Shown piece after piece: positions 1 to 5,569 of a DNA stretch of 5,622 nucleotides (the first letter of the stretch is position 1; every line of letters starts with the position of its first letter). The position numbers and the translations under genes were made by a program. Where the stretch lies: positions 1-5,622 of the forward strand of contig JAUWYT010000134.1 of the NCBI GenBank assembly GCA_030615705.1. Direction: 5' to 3'. This DNA comes from Chloroflexota bacterium (GTDB lineage: Bacteria; Chloroflexota; Anaerolineae; VGOG01). The notes below the pieces were generated by a model. The model was not told where the DNA came from. It did not search any database and saw only the letters and a program-made list of their open reading frames with translations.

Positions 1-645
1 ACAATATACCGGCAGAGCAGGCAGAGTGGCATCCGGATGCGCATCGGCCCAAAACAGAATAGCTGGGGTCAACAGCAGGCTTAAATTGAAGCGGGCATAT
101 AGGCAGGCGATAGGGTCAATATCTATGCCCACAAAGGTAGACAGCACTCGCGGATACCATGCTTCTATAGCGATGTCGGCCCGTCGCAAGGCCGCGAGGT
201 AGATCCTGATCGCTTCCACCAGGAAGATACCAGATCCACAGGCGGGATCAGCCAACCGCCTATCCAGAATTTCAGACTTTTCCCGGTAACCAACCGCGTC
301 TAAGATATACTTCACAATGACGCTGGGTGTCACGTACTGCCCTAGACGTTTGCGCATGTCCTGCGAGACCAGGTGCAGATAATCGTGGACTTCCAGGTTC
401 TCCGTGTAGTAGCTGTTGAACAGGGTGCTCTCTCGGAGTGTATGAAGTGAGGTATGCAGATCGGCTACGGGGAGACCCTTGACAGGCTCTCTCAGAAGGC
501 AATGACACAGGGAGGCCACACGGGAGGCACTGGAAGATAAGCCGAGCCGCCTGGCCTCACGGTATAAGTGTGCAGCCAGAGCATCACGCAATTTACCTGA
601 TAGGACTTGTTCGTCAGTTGTGTGCGTTTGTTGGCCCCTCGCCAT
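1..645 (-). CDS. N6-adenine DNA methyltransferase, N-terminal part (runs off left edge)
   Basis: This frame is open from an ATG at 645 down to base 1, giving 215 residues with no stop, so the gene is cut by the window edge. Residues 100-107 read RLGQYVTP, the usual lead-in to the catalytic domain of N6-adenine methylases. Residues 133-139 read DPACGSG, which is SAM-binding motif I, and GIDIDPIAC (173-181) is the acidic loop that follows. The catalytic (N/D)PPY motif would lie beyond the edge. The family transfers a methyl group from SAM to adenine in DNA, usually within restriction-modification or phage-defence systems (type I HsdM, type IIG or BREX PglX types). The first 95 residues are helical-looking and not diagnostic. 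ATG 645 was chosen because an in-frame stop lies 11 codons upstream (TTG about 9 codons upstream is an alternative) and a promoter sits just behind it. The exact subtype and any restriction partner cannot be seen. Confidence 0.85.
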   Translation of the reverse strand, partial: MARGQQTHTTDEQVLSGKLRDALAAHLYREARRLGLSSSASRVASLCHCLLREPVKGLPVADLHTSLHTLRESTLFNSYYTENLEVHDYLHLVSQDMRKRLGQYVTPSVIVKYILDAVGYREKSEILDRRLADPACGSGIFLVEAIRIYLAALRRADIAIEAWYPRVLSTFVGIDIDPIACLYARFNLSLLLTPAILFWADAHPDATLPALPVYC

Positions 646-678
646 CGTCTTGCCCCCGGTTCGCAACTCTTAACAAGA

Positions 679-707
679 ATTATACCATAGAGGGGAGAGG
701 AGAGCAA
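679..707 (-). promoter_or_regulatory. Extended -10 sigma-70 promoter for the DNA methyltransferase
   Basis: On the minus strand the bases at 684-679 read TATAAT, a perfect -10, preceded by TGG, which makes an extended -10. A weak -35, TTGCTC, lies at 707-702 with a 17-base spacer. The expected start of transcription is near 672, giving a leader of about 27 bases before the ATG at 645. No equally good promoter was found on the plus strand of this divergent gap (646-733), so the promoter of the plus-strand operon is unidentified. Confidence 0.7.
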
Positions 708-733
708 GTATTCAACTGGAAAATGGAGGCGAG

Positions 734-993
734 ATGCTGAGGAAACTGTTGCGACTTGTGGCCGAGGGAGGTGTGCGCACCAGGGCAGACCTTTCACGGG
801 AGCTTGGGGTGAGCGAGGGGCTGCGGAGCAGATGCTGGAGGATCTGGCCCCGATAGCGTATCTGGAGCTGGTGGCCGGGGGCTGCGCTGACCAATGCGCC
901 GCCTGCTCCCTGGCCAAGATGTGCATCGTCGGCCGGCCGGGGAGGGCCTGGGTGCTGACGGAGAAGGGGCAGAGAGCAACGGAGGGTAGATAA
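734..993 (+). pseudogene. FeoC-like Cys-rich winged-helix regulator, one-base frameshift
   Basis: An ATG at 734, with a GGAGG-type site just upstream (725-729), opens a frame that reads a helix-turn-helix segment (MLRKLLRLVAEGG, then RTRADLSRELGVSEGL) and stops at TAG 854-856. From about 821 the frame one base earlier continues it (EQMLEDL, YLELVAGG) to TAA 991-993. Adding one G near 821-826 would give an intact 86-residue protein with Ala at the joint. The second half holds four cysteines in the pattern C-x3-C-x2-C-x5-C (CADQCAACSLAKMC). This plan, a small winged helix followed by a cysteine cluster, is that of FeoC-like regulators of ferrous iron uptake, where the cysteines can hold an Fe-S cluster. 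No feoA or feoB is in the window. The stop codon overlaps the next start by one base (TAATG), so the two are translationally coupled. It is either a sequencing error or a recent pseudogene. Confidence 0.72.
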
Positions 994-1637
994 TGCAAAG
1001 AGGCACAAAAGACGACCAGGGATACCGCTCGTATATAACCGGGGCCTTCGACCACTGGGCCAGGCTCTACGACCCCTTCCTCGCCCTCTTTCGGCTCAAG
1101 GGGGTACGCAGGCAGACGGTGGAGATAAGTGGTGTGGGGCCTAAGGACAGGGTCCTGGACGTCTGCACGGGCACTGGCGATGTGGCCCTGGAGTTCGCCA
1201 AAAGGTGCGACGATGTGACGGGCATTGACCTGTCCGCAGAGATGCTGGCCATCGCCCAGAAGAAGGACAGGGAGGACAGGGTCCGCTTCTTGCAGATGCA
1301 CGCGACAAAGCTCGACTTTGCGGACAAGGCGATCGACGTCAGCGCCATCTCCTTCGGCCTGCACGACATGCCGCTGGAGGTAAGGGAGGAAGCCCTGCGG
1401 GAAATGGTGAGAGTGACGAAGGGGAGAATTGTCGTCGTTGACTACAACCCGCCGCCCAATCAGCTTTTGCGGGCCATCTACATTGCCGTCGTCTCGCTCT
1501 GGGAATCGAAATACTTCCCCGATTTCGGCAGGAGCGATTTAGAGGGCCTGCTGGCCGGCTGTGGGTTGAAGGTAGAAAGGGAGAGGGCAGCCTGGCTGGG
1601 GTTTGTGCGGACATGCCTTTGCCATCCGCGAGAGTGA
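993..1637 (+). CDS. UbiE/MenG-like class I SAM-dependent methyltransferase
   Basis: This is an intact 214-residue protein. SAM motif I is VLDVCTGTGD at residues 54-63, the acidic residue that binds the ribose is in VTGIDLS (75-81), and the post-motif segment ISFGLHDMP (119-127) is followed by GRIVVVDYNPP (144-154). The C-terminal stretch with FPDFGRSDLEGLL (175-187) matches the layout of the UbiE/COQ5/MenG family, which C-methylates quinone precursors. Many UbiE-like proteins in anaerobes methylate other small molecules, including metalloids, and nothing here fixes the substrate. No quinone biosynthesis gene is nearby. Its start overlaps the stop of the FeoC-like gene by one base, and the AbrB-like gene follows after 13 bases, so it is the second cistron of the operon and the only undamaged one. 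Soluble and cytoplasmic by appearance. Confidence 0.85.
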   Translation: MQRGTKDDQGYRSYITGAFDHWARLYDPFLALFRLKGVRRQTVEISGVGPKDRVLDVCTGTGDVALEFAKRCDDVTGIDLSAEMLAIAQKKDREDRVRFLQMHATKLDFADKAIDVSAISFGLHDMPLEVREEALREMVRVTKGRIVVVDYNPPPNQLLRAIYIAVVSLWESKYFPDFGRSDLEGLLAGCGLKVERERAAWLGFVRTCLCHPRE

Positions 1638-1650
1638 GGGAGATTGACAA

Positions 1651-2032
1651 ATGCCCAGACTGGTCAAAGGTGGTAAGTGGGTTTACGGTTGGGTCGTCAT
1701 CGGGCCCAAGGGGGAGATGACCATCCCGCCAGAGGCGTGGCCTGAGTTCGGTTTCCGGGCAGGTAACCAGGTGCACTTCCTGCCGGGCAGCCGACGCTCC
1801 GGCGGGTTCGGTGTCGCCGCCCCGGGGCAGATGACCATACCCCTGGTGGAGCGTGCACTGGGTCGGGATCGGATCGGTGAGGGCGGGCAGGTCGTGCTGC
1901 CCGCCGGAGGTGGGAATAAAGCCCGGCGACCGGCTGCTGGCTGTGCGAGGAAGCCGCTATGCGCTGGGCTTTGTGGCCCAAGGACCGATCTACGAGGAGG
2001 CACTGAAGCATCCCGAACTGGAGGTCTTTTAG
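1651..2032 (+). pseudogene. AbrB/SpoVT-like protein, one-base frameshift
   Basis: The ATG at 1651 has a GGGAG site at 1638-1642. The first frame reads residues 1-84 sensibly, then becomes low-complexity after VVLPA and would run to TGA 2038-2040. From about 1905 the frame one base later continues with GIKPGDRLLAVRGSRY and ends EEALKHPELEVF at TAG 2030-2032. Removing one C in CCCGCCGGAG (about 1899-1908) restores a protein of 126 residues. Two segments resemble AbrB/SpoVT swapped hairpins: VIGPKGEMTIPPEAW (16-30) followed by GFRAGNQV, and GEGGQVVLP (76-84) followed by GIKPGDRLLAV. That motif, a turn, a short beta strand, then I/L-P and a G-x-K-P-G-D loop, is typical of antitoxin or transition-state regulator folds. 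No toxin gene is adjacent. A regulatory role is inferred from the fold only. Confidence 0.65.
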
Positions 2033-2036
2033 AGTC

Positions 2037-2686
2037 ATGACTTACGACCAGGTTTTCCTGGCCGTCGCTTTCGTCGTCTTTTTAGTCACCTTTGTCGCCA
2101 CCATGGTTCTGGTCGGCGGCGGGGACACGACCCGAAGGGAGTGGCCGGGGGGAACACAGGGACGGCGGTGATCAACACCGTTGCCACGTTGCTCTGGCTG
2201 GCGGTGACGCTGCTCTACATCTTCGACACCCGTAGCGCGGTCTGGTTTGGTCGCATCGCCTTCCTGGACAACCACGTCGCCAAGGGGTTGGGCATCGCCC
2301 TGTCCACCGTCGGCCTGCTGGTGGGCATCGCCGGCGAGGTGGCGCTGGGCGAGTCGTTCCGCCTGGCTCTGCCCAGGGGAGAGACCAGGCTGGTCACCAC
2401 AGGTATCTATCGCCACATCCGTAATCCATGCGCTCTGGGAGTGGACCTCTTCGCGTTGGGCACCTTCCTCATCGCCCCCAGTCTGCTGGCACTGCTGACA
2501 GTGGTGCTCAACGTCATCGGACACTACCTGAAGGTGCAGGCTGAAGAAGTGTACCTGCGGCGGACGCACGGGGCGGAGTACGAGGCATATTGCGCGCGGA
2601 CGGGGCGATACCTGCCCCGGATCAGGAGGGGCACAAAGTTGATAGAACATCAGATCGCAGCTATCGAGGAAGCGTCACAGAGTTGA
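2037..2686 (+). pseudogene. ICMT/PEMT-family membrane methyltransferase, one-base frameshift
   Basis: The ATG at 2037 lies 4 bases after the previous stop, with GGAGGT at 2020-2025. It encodes a first membrane helix (VFLAVAFVVFLVTFVATMVL), then TTRREWPGG, and would stop after 44 residues at 2169-2171. The frame one base earlier, open from GTG 2141, carries the rest: further membrane segments (TVATLLWLAVTLLYIF, GIALSTVGLLVGIAG, LFALGTFLIAPSLLALL) and the family signature GIYRHIRNP, then EEVYLRRTHGAEYEAY and GRYLPR near the end. One extra G in the G6 run at 2147-2152 joins both halves as REWPGGNTGT, giving about 216 residues. The RHxRNP and E-E-x-L-x6-Y-x2-Y elements are those of isoprenylcysteine carboxyl methyltransferase and phospholipid methyltransferase relatives. 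The substrate is unknown. A shortened protein from GTG 2141 (181 residues) would lack the first helix. Confidence 0.78.
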
Positions 2687-2742
2687 TGCTTCCTTTGCTG
2701 TTTTGTAGCCGACACGTCCCGTAAATTTTAAGATTCCAGCGC

Positions 2743-2771
2743 TTGACAAAATGTCTAAAAGGTGGTATAAT
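2743..2771 (+). promoter_or_regulatory. Consensus sigma-70 promoter for the padR operon
   Basis: TTGACA at 2743-2748 and TATAAT at 2766-2771 are both perfect consensus hexamers separated by exactly 17 bases, and TGG directly before the -10 makes it an extended -10 as well. Transcription should begin near 2778, leaving a leader of about 50 bases before the ATG at 2828. A promoter this strong ahead of a PadR regulator suggests it is normally held down by a repressor. Confidence 0.88.
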
Positions 2772-2802
2772 CTATATGTGCAAAACGTCAGTATAGGCAT
2801 AA

Positions 2803-2815
2803 GACACTATGTGTC
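2803..2815 (+). repeat. Palindrome GACAC-TAT-GTGTC in the padR leader, candidate operator
   Basis: Two perfect 5-base arms flank a 3-base centre, placed between the expected transcription start (about 2778) and the ribosome binding site that begins at 2816. Another GACAC, within CCGACAC at 2709-2715, is a 7-base inverted match to GTGTCGG at 2811-2817 and lies upstream of the -35. Half-sites on both sides of a strong promoter fit autoregulation by the PadR protein encoded next. No protein-binding evidence exists here, and the match to known PadR operators is only in being a short inverted repeat. Confidence 0.4.
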
Positions 2816-2824
2816 GGGAGGTGA
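2816..2824 (+). promoter_or_regulatory. Strong ribosome binding site of padR
   Basis: GGGAGGTGA is an almost full-length complement of the 16S rRNA tail and ends 3 bases before the ATG at 2828. It fixes that start and argues against the overlapping frame from 2751. Confidence 0.85.
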
Positions 2825-2827
2825 GAG

Positions 2828-3238
2828 ATGCCGCGCGGTCGTCGGCGTAAGTGGATGGGTGGCAGAGGTGGTGGGCCCTGCCCCACGCGGATATATCGTT
2901 TCATGGAGCCATGTTTGCTCCTGCTGCTTCATCGCGGCTCCTCCCACGGTTACAGCCTGCAGGATGAGCTGAAGGAGTTTGGTTTTGCGGAAGCGCCGGT
3001 TGATCCCAGTATGGTCTATCGTGCCCTGCGGGAGATGGAAGCACAGGGACTCGTGGCCTCAGCCTGGGACACCGAGGGCTCAGGCCCGCCGCGGCGGGTT
3101 TATCAACTGACCCGCCAGGGCAACCAATACCTGGCCCAATGGGTGGCCGACTTGCAGGAGACGGACCGAGTGCTGCACAGTTTCTTTGCCGCTTACGACG
3201 AGCACATGCAGGAGGGTGAGGGTGAGCATCATTCATGA
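2828..3238 (+). CDS. PadR-family transcriptional regulator with Cys-containing N-terminus
   Basis: The 136-residue protein has a PadR winged helix: EPCLLLLLHRGSSHGYSLQD (27-46) is the first helix pair, DPSMVYRALREMEAQGLV (58-75) is the recognition helix region, and the wing SGPPRRVYQLTRQGNQYL follows, then a C-terminal helix (FFAAYDEHMQ) expected to dimerise. Such proteins are dimeric cytoplasmic repressors that respond to small molecules or metals. Unusual features are the basic, Gly-rich first 16 residues and two cysteines, C18 (GPCPT) and C29 (MEPCL), close to the DNA-binding domain. Two cysteines per subunit could make a thiol or metal sensor, which is inference. It is first in its operon behind a consensus promoter and palindrome, and its end overlaps the next gene by 17 bases, so it probably controls the metal-related genes downstream and itself. 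Confidence 0.87.
   Translation: MPRGRRRKWMGGRGGGPCPTRIYRFMEPCLLLLLHRGSSHGYSLQDELKEFGFAEAPVDPSMVYRALREMEAQGLVASAWDTEGSGPPRRVYQLTRQGNQYLAQWVADLQETDRVLHSFFAAYDEHMQEGEGEHHS
3211..3215 (+). promoter_or_regulatory. Ribosome binding site setting the GTG start at 3222
   Basis: GGAGG lies inside the end of padR, 6 bases before GTG 3222. Other in-frame starts fit worse: GTG 3216 abuts the site with no spacing, and ATG 3186 has no such site ahead of it. Confidence 0.65.
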
Positions 3239-3980
3239 TCTGATCGCTTCTCTGGGGAGCGATGCGCCCCTTCGCGAGGTGCGGGTCTGTGCCTTCTGGA
3301 CGGCAGTGGTGCTCGACGATGGACGCTGTGGGCTGGCCTCCACGCTGCGGCCTGAGGAGCCCCAGTGTGCCGGCCCCGCTCCCCTGGTGCCGCGGGCGGG
3401 CCATCTGCTGGAGTGCAGCGCTCTGGAGCTGGCCGAATACGCCAAATCCGAGAGCCTCCTGGAGGCCTCGATTGGCCTGGCGGCCATAAACTCCCTGATG
3501 GAGATTGACGAGAGCCGCTGCGTGGAGCTGAACGCGGAGCAGGTCATCCTGAAAGAGGGGGCCGGCAGGAAAGTGGCCATCGTGGGGCACTTTCCCTTCA
3601 TCCCCAGGGTGAGGGAGGCGGCCGAGAAGCTTTGGGTGCTGGAAAAGAGGCCCGTGAAGGGAGACCTGCCTGCGGAGATGGCGGCAGAGGTGCTCCCCCA
3701 GGCCGACGTGGCGGCCATCACCGGCACCTCGCTCATCAACCACACCTTTGAGGGATTGATGAAGTTGTGCCGCCCCGACGCTTTGGTCATCGTCCTGGGC
3801 CCCACGGCGCCCCTCTCGCCCCTGCTCTTCGACTACGGGGCGGACATAATCTGCGGGACCCTGGTCACCGACGCGGAGTCCGTGCTGCGGCTCATCGGCC
3901 AGGGAGCCAACTTCGGGCAGGTGAAGCGCGGCAGGGGCGTGCGATTGCTGACTATGGCCCGGACGCAACATTCCATTTGA
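3222..3980 (+). CDS. DUF4213/DUF364 putative heavy-metal-chelation protein
   Basis: Read from GTG 3222, the protein has 252 residues. The N-terminal part, with IIHDLIASLG (3-12) and VRVCAFWTAVVLDDGRCGLA (20-39), matches the enolase-N-like DUF4213 domain. The C-terminal Rossmann-like DUF364 domain shows VAIVGHFPFI (118-127), LPQADVAAITGTSLINHT (158-175, two-residue helix cap first) and VLGPTAPLSPLLFDYGAD (191-208). Family members are described as putative heavy-metal-chelation proteins and are often found near metal or molybdate transport genes, but no reaction has been assigned. Several cysteines (23, 36, 49, 65, 100, 183, 211) are spread through the protein rather than paired. The gene overlaps padR by 17 bases and is followed after 32 bases by mrp. 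An intracellular role in handling a metal or metal cofactor is inferred from the family and the neighbours. Confidence 0.82.
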   Translation: MSIIHDLIASLGSDAPLREVRVCAFWTAVVLDDGRCGLASTLRPEEPQCAGPAPLVPRAGHLLECSALELAEYAKSESLLEASIGLAAINSLMEIDESRCVELNAEQVILKEGAGRKVAIVGHFPFIPRVREAAEKLWVLEKRPVKGDLPAEMAAEVLPQADVAAITGTSLINHTFEGLMKLCRPDALVIVLGPTAPLSPLLFDYGADIICGTLVTDAESVLRLIGQGANFGQVKRGRGVRLLTMARTQHSI

Positions 3981-4000
3981 CGAAAATCAGTTGCGTGAAA

Positions 4001-4006
4001 AAGGAG
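4001..4006 (+). promoter_or_regulatory. Ribosome binding site that selects a TTG start for mrp
   Basis: AAGGAG ends 6 bases before TTG 4013. The other nearby in-frame start, GTG 3995, has no purine-rich site at the right distance, and there is no in-frame ATG near. The frame is open further upstream inside the DUF364 gene, but that extension is Arg/Pro/His-rich and unlike the family. Confidence 0.65.
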
Positions 4007-4012
4007 CAAAGA

Positions 4013-5071
4013 TTGGTTGACGAACAGCAGGTACATCAAGCGTTGCGAGAGGTAAAACATCCCGAATCGGGCCGTAGTTTGATGGAACTGGGCATGATCA
4101 GGGACATAAGGGTGGATGATAAGCAGGTGAGATTCACCGTCGTCCTGCCCTTCATGAACGTGCCCATCAAGGATCAGGTCGTGAGCGAAGTGCGGGCGGC
4201 GGTAGAAGGGCTGCCGGGGGTCGAGAGGGTGGACGTAGAACTGGCCGACATGACTCAGAAGGAGAGGGCCCACTTCATGTCGTTCAGTAGAGAGCCCGGC
4301 TCGGCTGAGGGAGTGAACCGTGTCAAGCACGTCATCGCTGTGTTGAGCGGCAAGGGTGGAGTAGGCAAATCTACAGTGGCAGCACTTCTGGCTGTTGCTT
4401 TGAGGAAGGGAGGCCATAGAGTGGGCCTGCTCGACGCCGACATCACCGGCCCCAGCATCCCCAAGATGTTCTTCCCCACGCAGAGGCATCCAGATAACAG
4501 CCCCCTGGGCATCCTGCCGGTGGAAAGCGAAACAGGCATCGGGATCATGTCCATCAATCTGCTTCTCCCCAGCGAGGACCAGGCGGTCATCTGGCGAGGA
4601 CCGCTCATTGGCAAGGCTATTCAGCAGTTTTGGGGCGACGTCTTCTGGGGCGATCTGGACTACCTGGTTGTGGACCTTCCCCCCGGCACGGCCGATGCCG
4701 CGCTGACCGTCATGCAATCCATTCCCCTGGAAGGTGTAGTCCTGGTCACCTCGCCTCAGGGGCTGGCGGGAATGGTGGTGCGCAAAGCGGCACAGATGAC
4801 TCAACACATGGGCACGCCCATCTTAGGGTTGGTGGAGAACATGAGCTACACCACCTGCCCTAAATGCGGAGAGCGTATTGAGATCTTCGGACCCAGCAAG
4901 GCGGCAACTACAGCGGAGAAGTTCAATATGCCGCTTTTGGGCCGACTGCCCCTCGATCCCGAGATCTCTAAGCTCTGTGATGCCGGGATGGTTGAGCAAT
5001 ACTCGGCCGATGCCTTCGCCCCCATCGCCAAGAAGGTAGTGGCTAGCGTCGAAGAGAGAGCCAATAGATGA
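4013..5071 (+). CDS. mrp: Mrp/ApbC/NBP35-family Fe-S carrier ATPase
   Basis: From TTG 4013 the protein is 352 residues, the usual length for two-domain Mrp. Residues 3-95 form an N-terminal MIP18/DUF59 domain (VHQALREVKHPESGRSL, then FTVVLPFMNVPIKDQV and GLPGVERVDVEL). The P-loop domain follows: deviant Walker A GKGGVGKST at 113-121, the switch LLDADITGPSIPKMF soon after, and DLPPGTADA from D221. The CxxC pair C282/C285 (TTCPKCGE) is the site that holds a bridging [4Fe-4S] cluster between two subunits in this family, and GPSKAATTAEKF lies downstream. Mrp proteins bind and pass Fe-S clusters to apo-proteins in the cytoplasm in an ATP-dependent way. Placement between a metal-chelation protein and a membrane permease fits a cluster or metal supply role. 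All key residues are present, and the stop may overlap a tiny ORF as ATGA. Confidence 0.93.
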   Translation: MVDEQQVHQALREVKHPESGRSLMELGMIRDIRVDDKQVRFTVVLPFMNVPIKDQVVSEVRAAVEGLPGVERVDVELADMTQKERAHFMSFSREPGSAEGVNRVKHVIAVLSGKGGVGKSTVAALLAVALRKGGHRVGLLDADITGPSIPKMFFPTQRHPDNSPLGILPVESETGIGIMSINLLLPSEDQAVIWRGPLIGKAIQQFWGDVFWGDLDYLVVDLPPGTADAALTVMQSIPLEGVVLVTSPQGLAGMVVRKAAQMTQHMGTPILGLVENMSYTTCPKCGERIEIFGPSKAATTAEKFNMPLLGRLPLDPEISKLCDAGMVEQYSADAFAPIAKKVVASVEERANR

Positions 5072-5165
5072 AGACCTGCTGAAGGTCAAGTGCCCGGTCA
5101 TCGCTCGCTACGTTGGCGTGCCGTTGGGCAGCATCGTTCTGAAACAGGGGAGGGGGCAAAGATGA
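5068..5165 (+). pseudogene. Possible tiny ORF between mrp and the transporter, one base out of frame
   Basis: ATG 5068 overlaps the mrp stop as ATGA but runs into TGA after four codons. The frame one base earlier is open and protein-like across the gap, reading DLLKVKCPVIARYVGVPLG then SIVLKQGRGQR, and ends at TGA 5163-5165, which overlaps the transporter start (ATG 5162) as ATGA. One added A near 5071 would give a 33-residue peptide with stop-start overlaps at both ends, the hallmark of translationally coupled genes. I do not recognise it. It could equally be untranslated spacer, or it could start at the rare codon ATA 5064 with no indel needed. Confidence 0.3.
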
Positions 5166-5569
5166 CAATGGGGCATATGTCCATGATGGGAGCGTTTGTC
5201 CTGGGGTTGCTCCATGCCCTTCACCCTTGTGAGGACAAGGGCGTCGCCTCTATGATCGCCACGTGGGCGGGAAAAAGGCTGAAGGATGCTATCCTTTTGA
5301 TAATCCTATACGGCGTAGGCACGACGTTGACCAACGCCGTGATGGGGGTCATTGCCGGCTATGTCGGATCGTTGCTGTTTGTGCGATACGGGCCGCTCTT
5401 TAAAACCATCGCTGGTGCGGCTATTGCCCTGTTCGGCCTTTGGATTCTGAGAGGTGGAGGAGGGTACACTTTCGCATCACCGGTAGAGGGGGAAAAACTG
5501 AGAAGTAAGACGGTCTGGGCTCGCAGAGCCATTCCGTTGATGTCGTTATCAATGACAAACTGCTCGTAG
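5162..5569 (+). CDS. NicO/TauE-like membrane transporter, C-terminally truncated at a junction
   Basis: ATG 5162 follows a long G-rich site (5147-5156). The frame gives 135 residues: a Met/His-rich start (MTMGHMSMM), a first membrane helix AFVLGLLHALHPCEDKG with the conserved HxxxPC-type motif expected in the membrane, then LLIILYGVGTTLTNAVMGVI and FKTIAGAAIALFGLWIL. This is the first half of a six-helix permease of the NicO/RcnA, TauE/SafE or CcdA-like type, which usually has over 200 residues. After WILRGGGG the sequence loses membrane character, and from 5518 the DNA matches another gene on the opposite strand, so the last 17 or so codons (to TAG 5567-5569) are not native. A metal or sulfur compound as substrate is inferred from the neighbours only. 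The alternative start GTG 5090 would add a non-membrane, Arg-rich tail and is less likely. Confidence 0.65.
   Translation: MTMGHMSMMGAFVLGLLHALHPCEDKGVASMIATWAGKRLKDAILLIILYGVGTTLTNAVMGVIAGYVGSLLFVRYGPLFKTIAGAAIALFGLWILRGGGGYTFASPVEGEKLRSKTVWARRAIPLMSLSMTNCS
5518..5530. repeat. Inverted repeat GGCTC-GCA-GAGCC at the strand-switch point
   Basis: A perfect 5-base-arm hairpin with a 3-base loop lies exactly where the MttB-like reading on the minus strand stops. Short inverted repeats are common at template-switch chimeras and at some genuine rearrangement ends. It is too short to be a convincing terminator and has no T-run. Confidence 0.45.

Noticed and set aside
272..508. Minus-strand open frame of 78 codons
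   Set aside because: Lies in another frame of the DNA methyltransferase, whose motif I and RLGQYVTP segment fix the correct frame.
492..1364. Minus-strand open frame of 290 codons
   Set aside because: It runs antisense through the intact UbiE-like gene and the FeoC-like gene and overlaps the true DNA methyltransferase in another frame; the product is low-complexity with no motif.
2687..2742. Possible terminator between the two plus-strand operons
   Set aside because: A T-rich patch is present but I find no stable stem before it, so a rho-independent terminator is not supported.
2751..2972. Plus-strand frame of 73 codons starting at ATG 2751
   Set aside because: It would begin inside the -35 to -10 spacer of the padR promoter and overlaps padR, which has a near-perfect ribosome binding site and a recognisable winged helix.
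2901..3971. Minus-strand frame of 356 codons
   Set aside because: Antisense of padR and the DUF364 gene; rich in His, Gln, Pro and Arg, as expected for a GC-driven shadow frame.
3833..4807. Minus-strand frame of 324 codons
   Set aside because: Antisense of mrp, with no domain; mrp has Walker A, DLPPGT and CxxC motifs on the plus strand.
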